This document shows, one piece after another, positions 35,352-45,300 of a stretch of DNA of 52,391 nucleotides; position 1 is the first letter of the stretch, and every line of letters starts with the position of its first letter. This DNA comes from Poseidonibacter ostreae (GTDB lineage Bacteria > Campylobacterota > Campylobacteria > Campylobacterales > Arcobacteraceae): contig NZ_WFKJ01000016.1 in the NCBI RefSeq assembly GCF_009208075.1, positions 1 through 52,391 of the forward strand, written 5' to 3'. The notes under the pieces are model-generated. The model was not told the origin of the DNA, did not search any database, and saw only the letters and a program-made list of their open reading frames with translations. The translations under genes and the position numbers were made by a program.

Positions 35352-36581
35352 ATGGCAAGAAGTACCCTACCACTAACTGCAACACAAATTAAGACAACTA
35401 AAGCAAAAGAAAAAGATTATAAACTTTTTGATGGTGGAGGATTGTTTTTATTAGTAGCAAAAACTGGTGGTAAAAGATGGCGATTCAAATATAGGTTTAA
35501 TAATAAAGAAAAAATTATAGCATTAGGAACATATCCAAGTTTATCTCTAAAAGATGCAAGAGCAAAAAGAGAAGAGTATAAATCTTTAATAGCAAATGAT
35601 ATAGATCCAAATGAACAAAAGAAACAAAAAAAAGAAGAAGTACTAAAAGTTGAAAAGAAAAAAGAAAATACTTTTTATAAAGTTTCTCAAGAATGGCATG
35701 AAAACTATCAAACAGAAGTATCTGAAAACTATCATATAAAACTAGGTCGTGCATTAGAAAACTACGTATATAAATATATGAAAGATAAACCAATCGAAGA
35801 TGTAACAAGATTAGATTTAATTGAAATACTTAAAATACTAAAAGAAAGAAATTTACAAGATACTGCAAGTAGAGTTCTAATGATAATAAATAAAATATAT
35901 AAGTATGCAGTTACTTTAGAATATGTACCTCATAATATAGTTGCAGACATAGAACAAAAAAATATCTTAGGAAAAAGAGAAAAGAAACACTACCCTACTT
36001 TTGCCAAAGATAAAGATATAAAAGGCTTACTCTTAGCTATTGATGAATACTCAGGAGATTACACAACTAAGATGGCTTTAAAAATGCTTCCTTACGTATT
36101 TGTAAGAAGTTATAACATTAGATATTGTGAATGGTCTGAAATAGACTTAGTAAATAAAGTATGGATAATACCAGCTTCAAAAATGAAAACAAAAATAGAA
36201 TTTATACTTCCACTTCCAAATCAAGTAATAGAAATACTAGAAGAAGTAAAACAATTTACGGGAAATGGTACATATGTATTTCCAAGCTTTAGAGCAAAAG
36301 ATAAACCAATGAGTGATAATACTCTTATTGGAGCATTAAGAAGAATGGGATATACAAAAGAAGAATTTGTACCTCATAGTTTTAGAGCTATGTTTTCTAC
36401 TATTGCATATGAAAATATGGAAGAGCATGGATTCAGTGGAGAAGTTATTGAAGCACTACTTTCACATAAGGAATCTAATAAAGTGAAAGAAGCTTATAAT
36501 CGTGCATCTTACAAAAAGTCTATGAAAGGTTTAATTAATTGGTATAGTAATTACTTAGATAAAATTAAAACTACTAAATAA
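35352..36581 (+). CDS. P4-type tyrosine integrase of ssrA island 2
   Basis: 409 residues. It has the classic P4 arrangement: DUF4102 arm domain (DYKLFDGGGLFLLVAKTGGK near residue 22, IIALGTYPSLSLKDARAKRE near 56), a core-binding domain (about 110-195), and the catalytic domain with Arg in YVFVRSYNIRYCEWSEIDL (near 253), HxxR in PHSFRAMFSTIA (near 343) and His...Tyr in LLSHKESNKVKEAYNR (near 376). It is related to, but clearly different from, the integrase at 29074, which has a longer insert. It should act on the ssrA 3' end at 35151-35166. The right end of its island is not found within the window. Confidence 0.93.
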   Translation: MARSTLPLTATQIKTTKAKEKDYKLFDGGGLFLLVAKTGGKRWRFKYRFNNKEKIIALGTYPSLSLKDARAKREEYKSLIANDIDPNEQKKQKKEEVLKVEKKKENTFYKVSQEWHENYQTEVSENYHIKLGRALENYVYKYMKDKPIEDVTRLDLIEILKILKERNLQDTASRVLMIINKIYKYAVTLEYVPHNIVADIEQKNILGKREKKHYPTFAKDKDIKGLLLAIDEYSGDYTTKMALKMLPYVFVRSYNIRYCEWSEIDLVNKVWIIPASKMKTKIEFILPLPNQVIEILEEVKQFTGNGTYVFPSFRAKDKPMSDNTLIGALRRMGYTKEEFVPHSFRAMFSTIAYENMEEHGFSGEVIEALLSHKESNKVKEAYNRASYKKSMKGLINWYSNYLDKIKTTK

Positions 36582-36651
36582 TAATGTAAATAAATTGAGC
36601 TCTTGGATTTAAATATATTAATAATGTTTTATATCTAACTTCATATCTTTG

Positions 36652-36682
36652 AAAAGGAGAAATTTTTAATTCTCCTTTTTAA
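36652..36682. terminator. Terminator between integrase 2 and the restriction operon
   Basis: AAAAGGAGAA (36652-36661) pairs with TTCTCCTTTT (36670-36679), with A and T runs on the two sides. It can serve both convergent units. Confidence 0.8.
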
Positions 36683-36749
36683 TTTTGTAAAACTAATCTT
36701 ATGATTTCATATCACAGTTATAACTACTTATATTATTTTGTCTTTATAT

Positions 36750-37820
36750 TTAAATATAATTAAATAGGAAACTACCCAAGAATATATCATTGACTTCTTC
36801 ATTTATCGTAGTTCCTAAATATATAAATAATGCATATTGAAGTAATGTAGCTTCAATTGTTCTATCATTTATATCAATTACATTTTTTGCAACATCTAAT
36901 AAATATTTCTTAAATCCATTTATGCTTAATGGTCCTTGAGTAATAATATAACGTTTAACTTCCTCCTTAATCCATTTATCATAACGTTTAGATAATTCCC
37001 TTTTAATACGATCACCAATATTAAATACGTCATCAAAATCATGTAGTAAATTATAATCTAAATTTGAAAAAATACAAATATTAAACTTCCAGTTCATATT
37101 ATCTTGATCCATATTCCTAATCACTAATATAAATGGATTCGTAATACTATACGGATAAATAAACTTTCTTTTTATTCCAGAAGATGTTTTTAATAAATTA
37201 TCTGTATGTTTATAGTCTTGGTTACATTCAGTACACATAGGAATCAGATTATCAAGATTTAGTGATGAAAAAGGATAGTGCGTTTTATCTAAATAATGAT
37301 CAAAATCACCTCTTTTCTTTCCAAAAGGATTCTTATGAGTAAGAATTGAACAAAAAGGGCAGACATGACCATTTTTTAATATAAAGTCTTGGTAAAAACG
37401 TTTTGTTGGTTTTATTCGACAACCTGTTCTTTTAAAAATTGAAAGATCTAGTTTACTTGGATATGAAGTGTCAAAAAAGCTTTTTATTTCTTTTCCAAAA
37501 TCTATATCCCACTTTATATTATCTTCTAACGGTATAGTACCAAAACAAAGCTCTTCAATTTTATTATTATTAATAAACTGGTGATTAATTGTTTGTTTAA
37601 CAATGTTATTTTTAGAATTTATCTTTCTATTTAATTTTCTAAGATCTTTAATCAAAGTAGTATTACCATTAGCTGCTTGAAGTAAATGATGTTGTTTGGA
37701 TATTGACCAATTACCAGTAGATAATATATTTTGGAAAAAGATATTTAAAATACTCTGCATACCTATACAAGGATGATCATCAACTTTTTCAATAGTATAA
37801 AACATATTATTTATTACCAC
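36750..37820 (-). CDS. HNH endonuclease, last gene of the type I RM operon (PtuB/Septu-like)
   Basis: 356 residues from GTG 37820; ATG 37805 is an alternative, and neither has a strong ribosome site. The nuclease centre lies near residues 172-215: CPFC, then GDFDHYLDKTHYPFSSLNLD, then LIPMCTECNQDYKH, that is an HNH with two zinc CxxC pairs. The flanks are predicted helical. It overlaps or touches the ATPase gene before it. An ATPase followed by an HNH nuclease is the Septu (PtuA/PtuB) arrangement, also seen as the effector pair of Ec78-type retrons. Here it closes a restriction operon, so it may act as a second, back-up nuclease. Confidence 0.8.
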   Translation of the reverse strand: MVINNMFYTIEKVDDHPCIGMQSILNIFFQNILSTGNWSISKQHHLLQAANGNTTLIKDLRKLNRKINSKNNIVKQTINHQFINNNKIEELCFGTIPLEDNIKWDIDFGKEIKSFFDTSYPSKLDLSIFKRTGCRIKPTKRFYQDFILKNGHVCPFCSILTHKNPFGKKRGDFDHYLDKTHYPFSSLNLDNLIPMCTECNQDYKHTDNLLKTSSGIKRKFIYPYSITNPFILVIRNMDQDNMNWKFNICIFSNLDYNLLHDFDDVFNIGDRIKRELSKRYDKWIKEEVKRYIITQGPLSINGFKKYLLDVAKNVIDINDRTIEATLLQYALFIYLGTTINEEVNDIFLGSFLFNYI

Positions 37821-39309
37821 TTTTTCTTAATCTGAGAATTTCTTGATATAAGTATTGTTTTACAGAAGAATTAGCAATATTGGATATTGATTTTTCCATT
37901 TTTGACAAATCTTGTTCATTTATTAATTTTTCTATATACTTCTCTGAATAAGTTGAGATATGAGTGTTCACATCAAATAATTCAAGTAGTATCTCTTCAA
38001 ATGCAGCACCAAAAGTTTCCCTTGTGGGCTCTTTATAAGTAATAACTTCCTCTTCTCTAGTAAATTTTAATACATTTTCCTTTTTTGCTGCAGAAACAAC
38101 ATATGGAGAATGTGTAGATAAAATAAATTCAGAATTATTATGAGTAATAGTCTTACTTATTATATTTATAAATTGAGAACGCCACTGAGGGTTAAAATGA
38201 CTTTCAGGTTCGTCTAGTAGAAAAAGACAATTAGTCTGGTTAAACAGCATTATTGTTCCAATTATATGTATAAACTGATGCTCCCCATCACTTAATCCAG
38301 AATATCCAATATCTATAGCAGGAGAAGACAATTTCACTATTAATTCATCTATATTAAAAACTTTATTTTCTTTGGATACAACAGGAGGTTTTTCTCTTAA
38401 TAAAGATCCTTCTTTCAATTCTTTAATATAAAACTGTCTCTCGGGTTTAGTAAGCCTTATTGCGTTAAGTAAAGTTAGCTTATATAAAGATGTAAAAAAA
38501 TCAGATTCTGATTCAAAACAATCCTGTACAGCCTTTTGGGTTGTATGATTTAGTAGAAAATGGAGTTGCCAGTTTAATATTAAGTCACCTTCTTTATAAT
38601 TAGCAATATTCGTAAGCTTATGAATTATTTCGTATAATTCTGATGTTATTATTACTTTGTCTAAATTAATGTTAATTTGAAAACTAAAAGGTTGATCAAC
38701 TCTAATTAATTGCTTAAATGCACTTGTATCTTTTGAAAATAGATAATTTGTAATAAAAATTAATGAATTTACTTCATAATCCATAAATAGCGTACGTGTG
38801 TGAGCTACAGGTTCCTCTTTTTTAGCTTTAGCTGATTGAAGAACTTCTTCCGCATAAAAACCTTGATTTTTTAAATATGGGTAACTGATACTTTCATTAT
38901 GACCAGAGGAATAACCAATTATCAATGTAGGTAATAAGTCCTTAGAAATGTCGACTTCTGATACTTCATCAAACTCATCAATAGTCGAGAATTTAGGATA
39001 TTTCCCTTTTAAGCAACTTATTTTAACATGTATCTTACCACTAATAAATGTTAGTAAATATTCTATTTCAAATGAAAGTGGACTTTTTCTTGCCCACTGA
39101 GGAACTTTTTCATATTCTAATGTATATAAATCTAAGTAAGCAAAAATTTCGGATAATGCTTCTATTATATTTGATTTACCTGAACCATTCAAACCAACTA
39201 GACAAATTGGTTCAAATTCATTATATTCAGAGTTTGGAACTCTAAATGTGTAATCAAAATCATTTAAAGACTTATATTGTTGATTTATTTTTAGGGATAA
39301 TAACTTCAA
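37807..39309 (-). CDS. Restriction-associated AAA ATPase (PtuA-like)
   Basis: 500 residues. TTG start at 39309, 8 nt after GGAG, overlapping the hsdS stop by 4 bp. Walker A is GLNGSGKSNIIEA (near residue 39), Walker B CLFLLDEPESHFNPQWRSQF (near 350), then LSTHSPYVVSAAKK with the H-loop, and ETFGAAFEEIL near 430. This matches the group known as restriction-system-associated AAA ATPases, and more broadly the OLD/PtuA-type ATPases that lack a TOPRIM nuclease and need a partner enzyme. The partner is evidently the HNH protein encoded next. Its place inside the RM operon ties its expression to restriction. Confidence 0.88.
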   Translation of the reverse strand: MKLLSLKINQQYKSLNDFDYTFRVPNSEYNEFEPICLVGLNGSGKSNIIEALSEIFAYLDLYTLEYEKVPQWARKSPLSFEIEYLLTFISGKIHVKISCLKGKYPKFSTIDEFDEVSEVDISKDLLPTLIIGYSSGHNESISYPYLKNQGFYAEEVLQSAKAKKEEPVAHTRTLFMDYEVNSLIFITNYLFSKDTSAFKQLIRVDQPFSFQININLDKVIITSELYEIIHKLTNIANYKEGDLILNWQLHFLLNHTTQKAVQDCFESESDFFTSLYKLTLLNAIRLTKPERQFYIKELKEGSLLREKPPVVSKENKVFNIDELIVKLSSPAIDIGYSGLSDGEHQFIHIIGTIMLFNQTNCLFLLDEPESHFNPQWRSQFINIISKTITHNNSEFILSTHSPYVVSAAKKENVLKFTREEEVITYKEPTRETFGAAFEEILLELFDVNTHISTYSEKYIEKLINEQDLSKMEKSISNIANSSVKQYLYQEILRLRKSGNK

Positions 39310-40922
39310 TTTGCTTTCTCCTTAATCTGTATTATTTGTTGATCTTTTTTAAAACTACTTACTATTGAATAAACTTTATTTTTTAATACAAATTCTTTAG
39401 TACTTATTAATTGAAATATCAACTTAATTAATTTTTGTTTATCATCTTTCTTTTTTTCTATTACATTTTCTATTGTAAAATATTTATCTAGAAATTCTTT
39501 TACTAAAAAATCAGATAAATCTTCAATTGTATTAATCTTTATTTGTTGTATTATTGTTTTCTTTTTAGTGTTTTTTGCTTTTTTAGTCTTACTACTTTCT
39601 TGCTCAGATTTTATTCGTTTTAGTAGCTCTTCTGCAGGTTCATCGTTAGGGTCTTGTTGAACGAGTTCTCCTTTAAAAGCTTTGGTTAGAATACTTTGAG
39701 TAAGTTTATTTACCCGTTTGTTTGCAGCTTCAATTTTATCTTCTAAGGTATCAACTAGAGAGAATAAGTATTCTACTTGGGATACTATTTCTTTTTGTTC
39801 CTTTATAGATGGATGAGAAACTTTGTATTCTAAAATCATTGTTTTTGTAAGTGCTTCCCTAGTTCCTCCATAATTTTCAGACTGAATCCACTGTTGAGTT
39901 AAAGGCGATGATAAATATATATTTAAATACTCAGGCATTAATTTATCAATTATTGTTCGTATAATACTTACATGTTGATTTACACGAGCTCCAACTAAAT
40001 CTAAAGGAGCCAATGTAACACGACCAATTGAAGCACCAGTAATATTAAGAAGAACATCATCTTTTTCTATCATAACATTTTTCAATTTTTTTGCTTGTTC
40101 CTCATCTATAAAAGCTAAGTTTTTATATTTTATTCCAGAGAAGTGAATATTCATTGAACGGACTAGTGCTATTCCACTTTCTTTATAAGCACTTTTACCA
40201 CCTTTTGGTGTTGAACCTGAACCAACTTTAATTGTAACATCCTTAATTGCTGTATTCTTCCATTCAGAATCAACATTCCCCTTTCTCCATTCCTCTGTTA
40301 ATTCTCCAGATACAGCAGCAGTAAGAATAGATTGACGGAAACGTTCAATGATTTTTGATGTATTTTCAAGGCGAGTTTTAATGCTTAAAACACTAGAAAG
40401 TAGTTGATCTACTTTTTGAGCTATTCGTTTTTGTTCGTTGAAAGGAGGTAATGGTATCACAAGTACTTCTAGTTTTTTTCTTGCAATTCTTTTTCTGGTT
40501 GTTCCACTTGAGTTTAATTCAATATACTCTCTACTTTTAGGTGCATTAATAAAATGGTGTAACCATTTTGAATCAATATACTCTGCACTTGGCCTTAAGA
40601 TACATACATCTACAGAAGTTATACATTTATTTTCTAGTTTTGGAAAAATACAAGCTCTTCCCAATGGATCTGGTAAACGTGCTATTAAAATATCACCAGT
40701 TATTATTTCTTCACAATTTAATTTTTCAAAAGTTTCTTCATTTATATATCTATCAGATTTGTTTTTAAAAAAACCATCGCCTATATCTGCAAGCTGAATT
40801 AATCGTATTTTACCTTCTTGATCTTGATCTTTTTTCTCTATCCAATCACCATCTGACAGAAGACCTTTTGCAGAGATAAGATTTTTTAAACTTGTTTCAA
40901 TCCATCCTTTTTGCAAACTCAC
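39306..40922 (-). CDS. hsdS: Type I restriction-modification specificity subunit
   Basis: 538 residues. Two target-recognition domains are seen, each followed by a conserved helix: PLPPFNEQKRIAQKVDQLLS (near residue 160) and HPSIKEQKEIVSQVEYLFSL (near 370). The first recognition domain spans about 5-155, the second about 215-365 (GSGSTPKGGKSAYKESGIAL). The C-terminal 130 residues after KAFKGELVQQDPNDEPAEEL are a long Lys-rich tail (KKAKNTKKK) and a helical end, longer than in simple HsdS. The start is GTG 40922, using the last base of the hsdM stop TAG, so translation is coupled. The recognised DNA sequence cannot be predicted by eye. Confidence 0.93.
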   Translation of the reverse strand: MSLQKGWIETSLKNLISAKGLLSDGDWIEKKDQDQEGKIRLIQLADIGDGFFKNKSDRYINEETFEKLNCEEIITGDILIARLPDPLGRACIFPKLENKCITSVDVCILRPSAEYIDSKWLHHFINAPKSREYIELNSSGTTRKRIARKKLEVLVIPLPPFNEQKRIAQKVDQLLSSVLSIKTRLENTSKIIERFRQSILTAAVSGELTEEWRKGNVDSEWKNTAIKDVTIKVGSGSTPKGGKSAYKESGIALVRSMNIHFSGIKYKNLAFIDEEQAKKLKNVMIEKDDVLLNITGASIGRVTLAPLDLVGARVNQHVSIIRTIIDKLMPEYLNIYLSSPLTQQWIQSENYGGTREALTKTMILEYKVSHPSIKEQKEIVSQVEYLFSLVDTLEDKIEAANKRVNKLTQSILTKAFKGELVQQDPNDEPAEELLKRIKSEQESSKTKKAKNTKKKTIIQQIKINTIEDLSDFLVKEFLDKYFTIENVIEKKKDDKQKLIKLIFQLISTKEFVLKNKVYSIVSSFKKDQQIIQIKEKAN

Positions 40923-42343
40923 TACTCTACCTCTATTCCAAGTTGTGTCATCAACTCTTCGAGCTCACTAATAGCTGCAGAAAGCTCTTCCTTCGCTTCA
41001 GTAGCCAAAATATCAGGAGTAGGTAAATCTATTGAATTTTCTAAACTATCATCTTTCATCCATGAAATATCTAATGAGTCGTCATGTTCTGATATATATT
41101 TTCTTGAAAAACATCTGAAACGGCCAGTTACTCCCTCATCTATTCTTTTTTTAGATTCGTATGCTTTCTCAAACTCTGTAAAGTGCTTATCTGTAAGTGG
41201 CGTACGTTTTCCAAATTTTGGCATATTGGCTCGAAGGTCATAAACCCAAGTCTCTTTAGTGTTGTTGGTATCTAATTTACCTCTTTCAAAAAAGAGAACA
41301 TTTGTTTTTACACCTTGAGCATAAAAGATGCCTATAGGAAGTCTAAGAATAGTGTGTAAATTACATTTATTCATAAGGTCTTGACGTATCTGTTTACCAA
41401 TATTTCCTTCGAAAAGAACATTGTCAGGAAGTACAACTGCTGCTCTTCCACCTGCTTTTAAACCTCTGTAAATATGTTGTAAAAATGCTAACTGTTTATT
41501 TGAAGTTGGGTAAGTAAAGTCATCACGACTTGGCAGTCCACCACCTTTTTTCGTTCCAAAAGGAGGATTTGATAACATTAAGTCCACCTTAGGAAGTTTT
41601 TGACCTTCTGATGCTAGTGTATTTCCAAGACGAATAACACCATTTTCATCACCCTCTAAATCATGAAGCATAGTATTCATAAGAGCAAGTCTATGAGTAT
41701 CTGGAACTAGCTCCATACCTATATAAGCTTTATTTTTTTGAAAACTGATTTGCGCTTCCTCTAAATCAAAATAGTCAGATGTAGCTTTACGAATATAACT
41801 ATCTGCAGAGAGTAAAAAACCTGCTGTTCCTGCTGCTGGATCTTGGATAACTTCACCTACTTGAGGTTTCATCAGTTTCACTATAGAATTAATAAGAACT
41901 CTTGGTGTGAAGTATTGACCTGCACCAGACTTAGTTTCATTTGCATTTTTTTCTAATAATCCTTCATACATGTCACCAAGGTCATCTCTATCTAAAGCAT
42001 ACCATTCAAGTTTATTGATATCATCTATAAGTTGTGCTAGATATTTAGGTTCTCTAATATTTGTATGTGCTCCTTGGTAGATTGCAGATACAAGTTTATC
42101 ATCTGCAGATTCTAGTTCTACGAGCATTTTACGGTAGAAGTGGTGTTGTTCTATACCATCTAAAGAAGAAAGATCATCCCAACGATACCCATCAGGTAAA
42201 CGAGTATCTACTCCTGTCTCTTTTGCCATTTTTAAAAAGATTAAAAGTGTTAGTTCAGTTACGTACTGATGGTAAGTAATTCCATCATCTTTTAGGATGT
42301 TACATAATCCCCATAGTTTACTTACTATATCATTTGTATTCAA
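40922..42343 (-). CDS. hsdM: Type I restriction-modification DNA methyltransferase subunit
   Basis: 473 residues. Adenine-N6 methyltransferase: SAM-binding motif DPAAGTAGFLLSAD (near residue 167), catalytic NPPFGTKKGGG (near 258), and the lead-in SGAGQYFTPRVLINSIVKLM. The N-terminal helical HsdM_N domain is present (ITYHQYVTELTLLIFLKMAK). TTG start at 42343, 7 nt after AAGGA; no in-frame ATG is nearby. It lies 17 bp after hsdR and is fused in translation to hsdS. It methylates one adenine in each half-site to protect the host. Confidence 0.95.
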   Translation of the reverse strand: MNTNDIVSKLWGLCNILKDDGITYHQYVTELTLLIFLKMAKETGVDTRLPDGYRWDDLSSLDGIEQHHFYRKMLVELESADDKLVSAIYQGAHTNIREPKYLAQLIDDINKLEWYALDRDDLGDMYEGLLEKNANETKSGAGQYFTPRVLINSIVKLMKPQVGEVIQDPAAGTAGFLLSADSYIRKATSDYFDLEEAQISFQKNKAYIGMELVPDTHRLALMNTMLHDLEGDENGVIRLGNTLASEGQKLPKVDLMLSNPPFGTKKGGGLPSRDDFTYPTSNKQLAFLQHIYRGLKAGGRAAVVLPDNVLFEGNIGKQIRQDLMNKCNLHTILRLPIGIFYAQGVKTNVLFFERGKLDTNNTKETWVYDLRANMPKFGKRTPLTDKHFTEFEKAYESKKRIDEGVTGRFRCFSRKYISEHDDSLDISWMKDDSLENSIDLPTPDILATEAKEELSAAISELEELMTQLGIEVE

Positions 42344-42360
42344 AAATTATTCCTTATTGT

Positions 42361-45300
42361 TTATGCTGATTGTTCCCAAATATATGTATCAAAGTTATCT
42401 AGTATTTCATCTAGTTTATTATCAAAAAATCGTTCTAATTGTTTACGACCACCTTTTTCTTTAAAAGGTGTATTTTGAAGAGCTTCTTCATCAATAATTA
42501 TATTCTTTTTTATCTGTTTTGCTAGTAAATCTAACCATTTAAGTTGATTGTTATTCCAAGTCTGAGAAGTTTTTATTTTTGCTAATGCAGTTTCTACACG
42601 TTGAGAATAAGGTATTAGTGGTGAACCTAGTGCTGATGAACGGATATAACCTATGATTGTAGCCGCAATATCTTCATTTTTAGCCTTTTTCCATGCTTCA
42701 TGGAGATGTGTTTCATTAAAATTATGTTCGCTTAATATTAATCGTAATGATTTGAGATCTGCTCTTGTTAAATTTCTAGGTCGTGTTAATACAGCTTTAA
42801 TTGCAGCAATTTTATTTTTATTTTCATTAATAAATACATTAAAGCTTTCTAAATAATCCTCAGGTTTTTGAATTTCATTACCATCGGTATCTGTACCATA
42901 ACCACGATTTATTCCTAAAAGTTTATCTTCATGGTTTGAAATAACAATATCTGAATCACCAATTTTAAGTCCAGCTCTTAAATTAACCATAAATCCTAAT
43001 ATATCAGGGTTATTTTTAAAAAAGATACCTGTTTCTCTTGCTGTAAGTTCTTTTATCTTTTGAGGTAGTTCATTAAATTCACAAGAAAGTTCTCTTCTAG
43101 TTAATATATTTAATAAATCAAAAGCTTTTTTTGCTTCTGGAAATTCTTCTATTTTTTTCGTTCGTCTAGTAATACGTTGTAATTTTACGATTAATTGTTC
43201 ATGAACATCATCTGCATGAGTTTTTGAATATGTCTCTCCAAAAGTTTCTCCACTATACTGATATGAAGCCTCATTATTTAAATCATCAATAAGTTGCGTA
43301 ATAGGTACAGATACCTTTTGAACAATAGGTTTCATTGTATCTACCTTTTCTAAAACTTTATAAAGACTTACTGCATCAAAAATTCTAAAAATATCTTTAT
43401 TTATATCAGGACATAATCTTGTTGCACGTCCTTTCATCTGTTCATATAAAATTCGAGATCTAACTCGTCTTAAAAAGACAAGATTTACTATTTCAGGTAC
43501 ATCTATTCCTGTAGTTAAAAGGTCAACAGTTACAGCTATATTTGGCAATAATTCATTTTTGTATTCTCGTATAGCCCCTAAAGGATCACGAATTTTCCCT
43601 GTTATCTTCATAACTGCTTTATTTGGTTGATCCCCATGAAATTTGTCTAAAGCTTTTTTCATTTCCTCTACTACTAATTGCGCATGATTATCATTAACAC
43701 AAAATATAAGAGTTTTCTCATTATCAGTAGGATCTAAATAGTTTGCTGCCAAGGTTTCACAGATAACTCTATTAAATTCTGGACTTAGTACTTTACGATT
43801 AAAGTCTTCTATTTCAAAATCCATTTCATCTTCAAGTATTTCTGTACGAACTTCACCTACTTGATTAAATACTGTTACTTCATCTTCTTTTTCAAAATGA
43901 ATACCATGCTTACTAAGTTGAGTATCAAAGCTATAAGGTGGTTCTGAATCAATTAGATAACCATCTATTACTGCTTCTCTGTATGAATAAGTGTATACAG
44001 GTGCACCAAAAATATCTACAGTATGTGTTGCAGGTGTTGCTGTTAATCCAATACGTATTGCATCAAAATAATCTAAAACTTGTCTATAAGCAGATACATA
44101 TTCATTAAAGTCTCTAAGTTCAATCTCTCCCTCAGTCATTTCTTTATCAAGTGTATAACCTCTATGAGCTTCATCTACAATGATACAATCATATTGACCT
44201 ATCGGTACAACTTTATCTGAAGCTAAAACACGCTTTACCATTGATTGAACTGTAGCTACGTGAACTCTAGTTTTTGTATCTGGAGATTTGTCTTTTAATT
44301 CTTTAATATCATATATCTCATCAAATGTAAGTATCCCATCAGGTCTGATCTCTGCAAAAGTATCTTGTGTTTGTTTACCTAAAGCACCCCTATCTACTAA
44401 AAATAAAATTCTATTAAAATAACCTGCTTTTAAAAGACGATACATTAAAGCGATAACCGTTCTAGTTTTACCTGTACCTGTTGCCATAGCAATAAGAATT
44501 TGACGTTGTTTATTTAAAATGGCATCTTCTGTTTTATGAATGGCATCTTTTTGATAGTTACGAAGTTCAAGTGTTCCCCAATGATCTTCTTTTATTTTAT
44601 CAATAATAGCATTTTCATCTCTTAATAAAAGTTTTTTTATTTCATCTGGTGTTGGCCATCCTACAATGGCTCTCGGTTTATTAGTAATACCTCTTAAATC
44701 TCTAAACCATATACCACTCTTTGTTTCTATTTGCTTTTGATACTCTCTACCGTTAGTTGAGTAAGCTAAAGGAATAGTATATTTCTCATCTGAAGTTGAA
44801 GAAATAAGCCACTGATCAAGCTCTATATTTACACCTTCATTTTTTGAAATTTTGTCAATACTCTCTAGATTAATGTCTCGACTGTACTCTTCTGCTTGAC
44901 GTAAATCATCAGCCACATCATTTCCAAATTTCTTCGCCTCTATAACAGCAACAGGTTTAAGACCAATAAAAAAAACATAATCTGCACGTGTATTTTTCTT
45001 TGTATGAGGGTTATAACAAGGCCACTCTGCAATTGCTAAGTTTTTACCTATTTTAGGTCTTGTTCCTTTTGCATACGCTAGAGTATGTGTGTCGGCTATC
45101 CAACCCGCTTCATTTAATTTAATATCTATAATCTCTCTTGTTTCATCTTCAGTAAGATGAATCTTTGATGATGCAGATTTTACTTTTCTTTTTAGTGCCT
45201 GATTAAGTTCTTTTTCTTCTTTTTGATCTTTTTCTAATTTAGAAATAGCTTCCAGTTTTTCATCAAATGCCTTGCTTGTCGATTCTAATTCTTTTTCTTG

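Noticed and set aside
40438-41243. Plus-strand frames of 119, 66 and 110 codons
   Set aside because: All are antisense to hsdS and hsdM, whose protein motifs are unmistakable.
43565-43580. CCCCTAA match inside hsdR as a possible right arm site of island 2
   Set aside because: A single 7-bp match within conserved coding sequence with no attachment core beside it.
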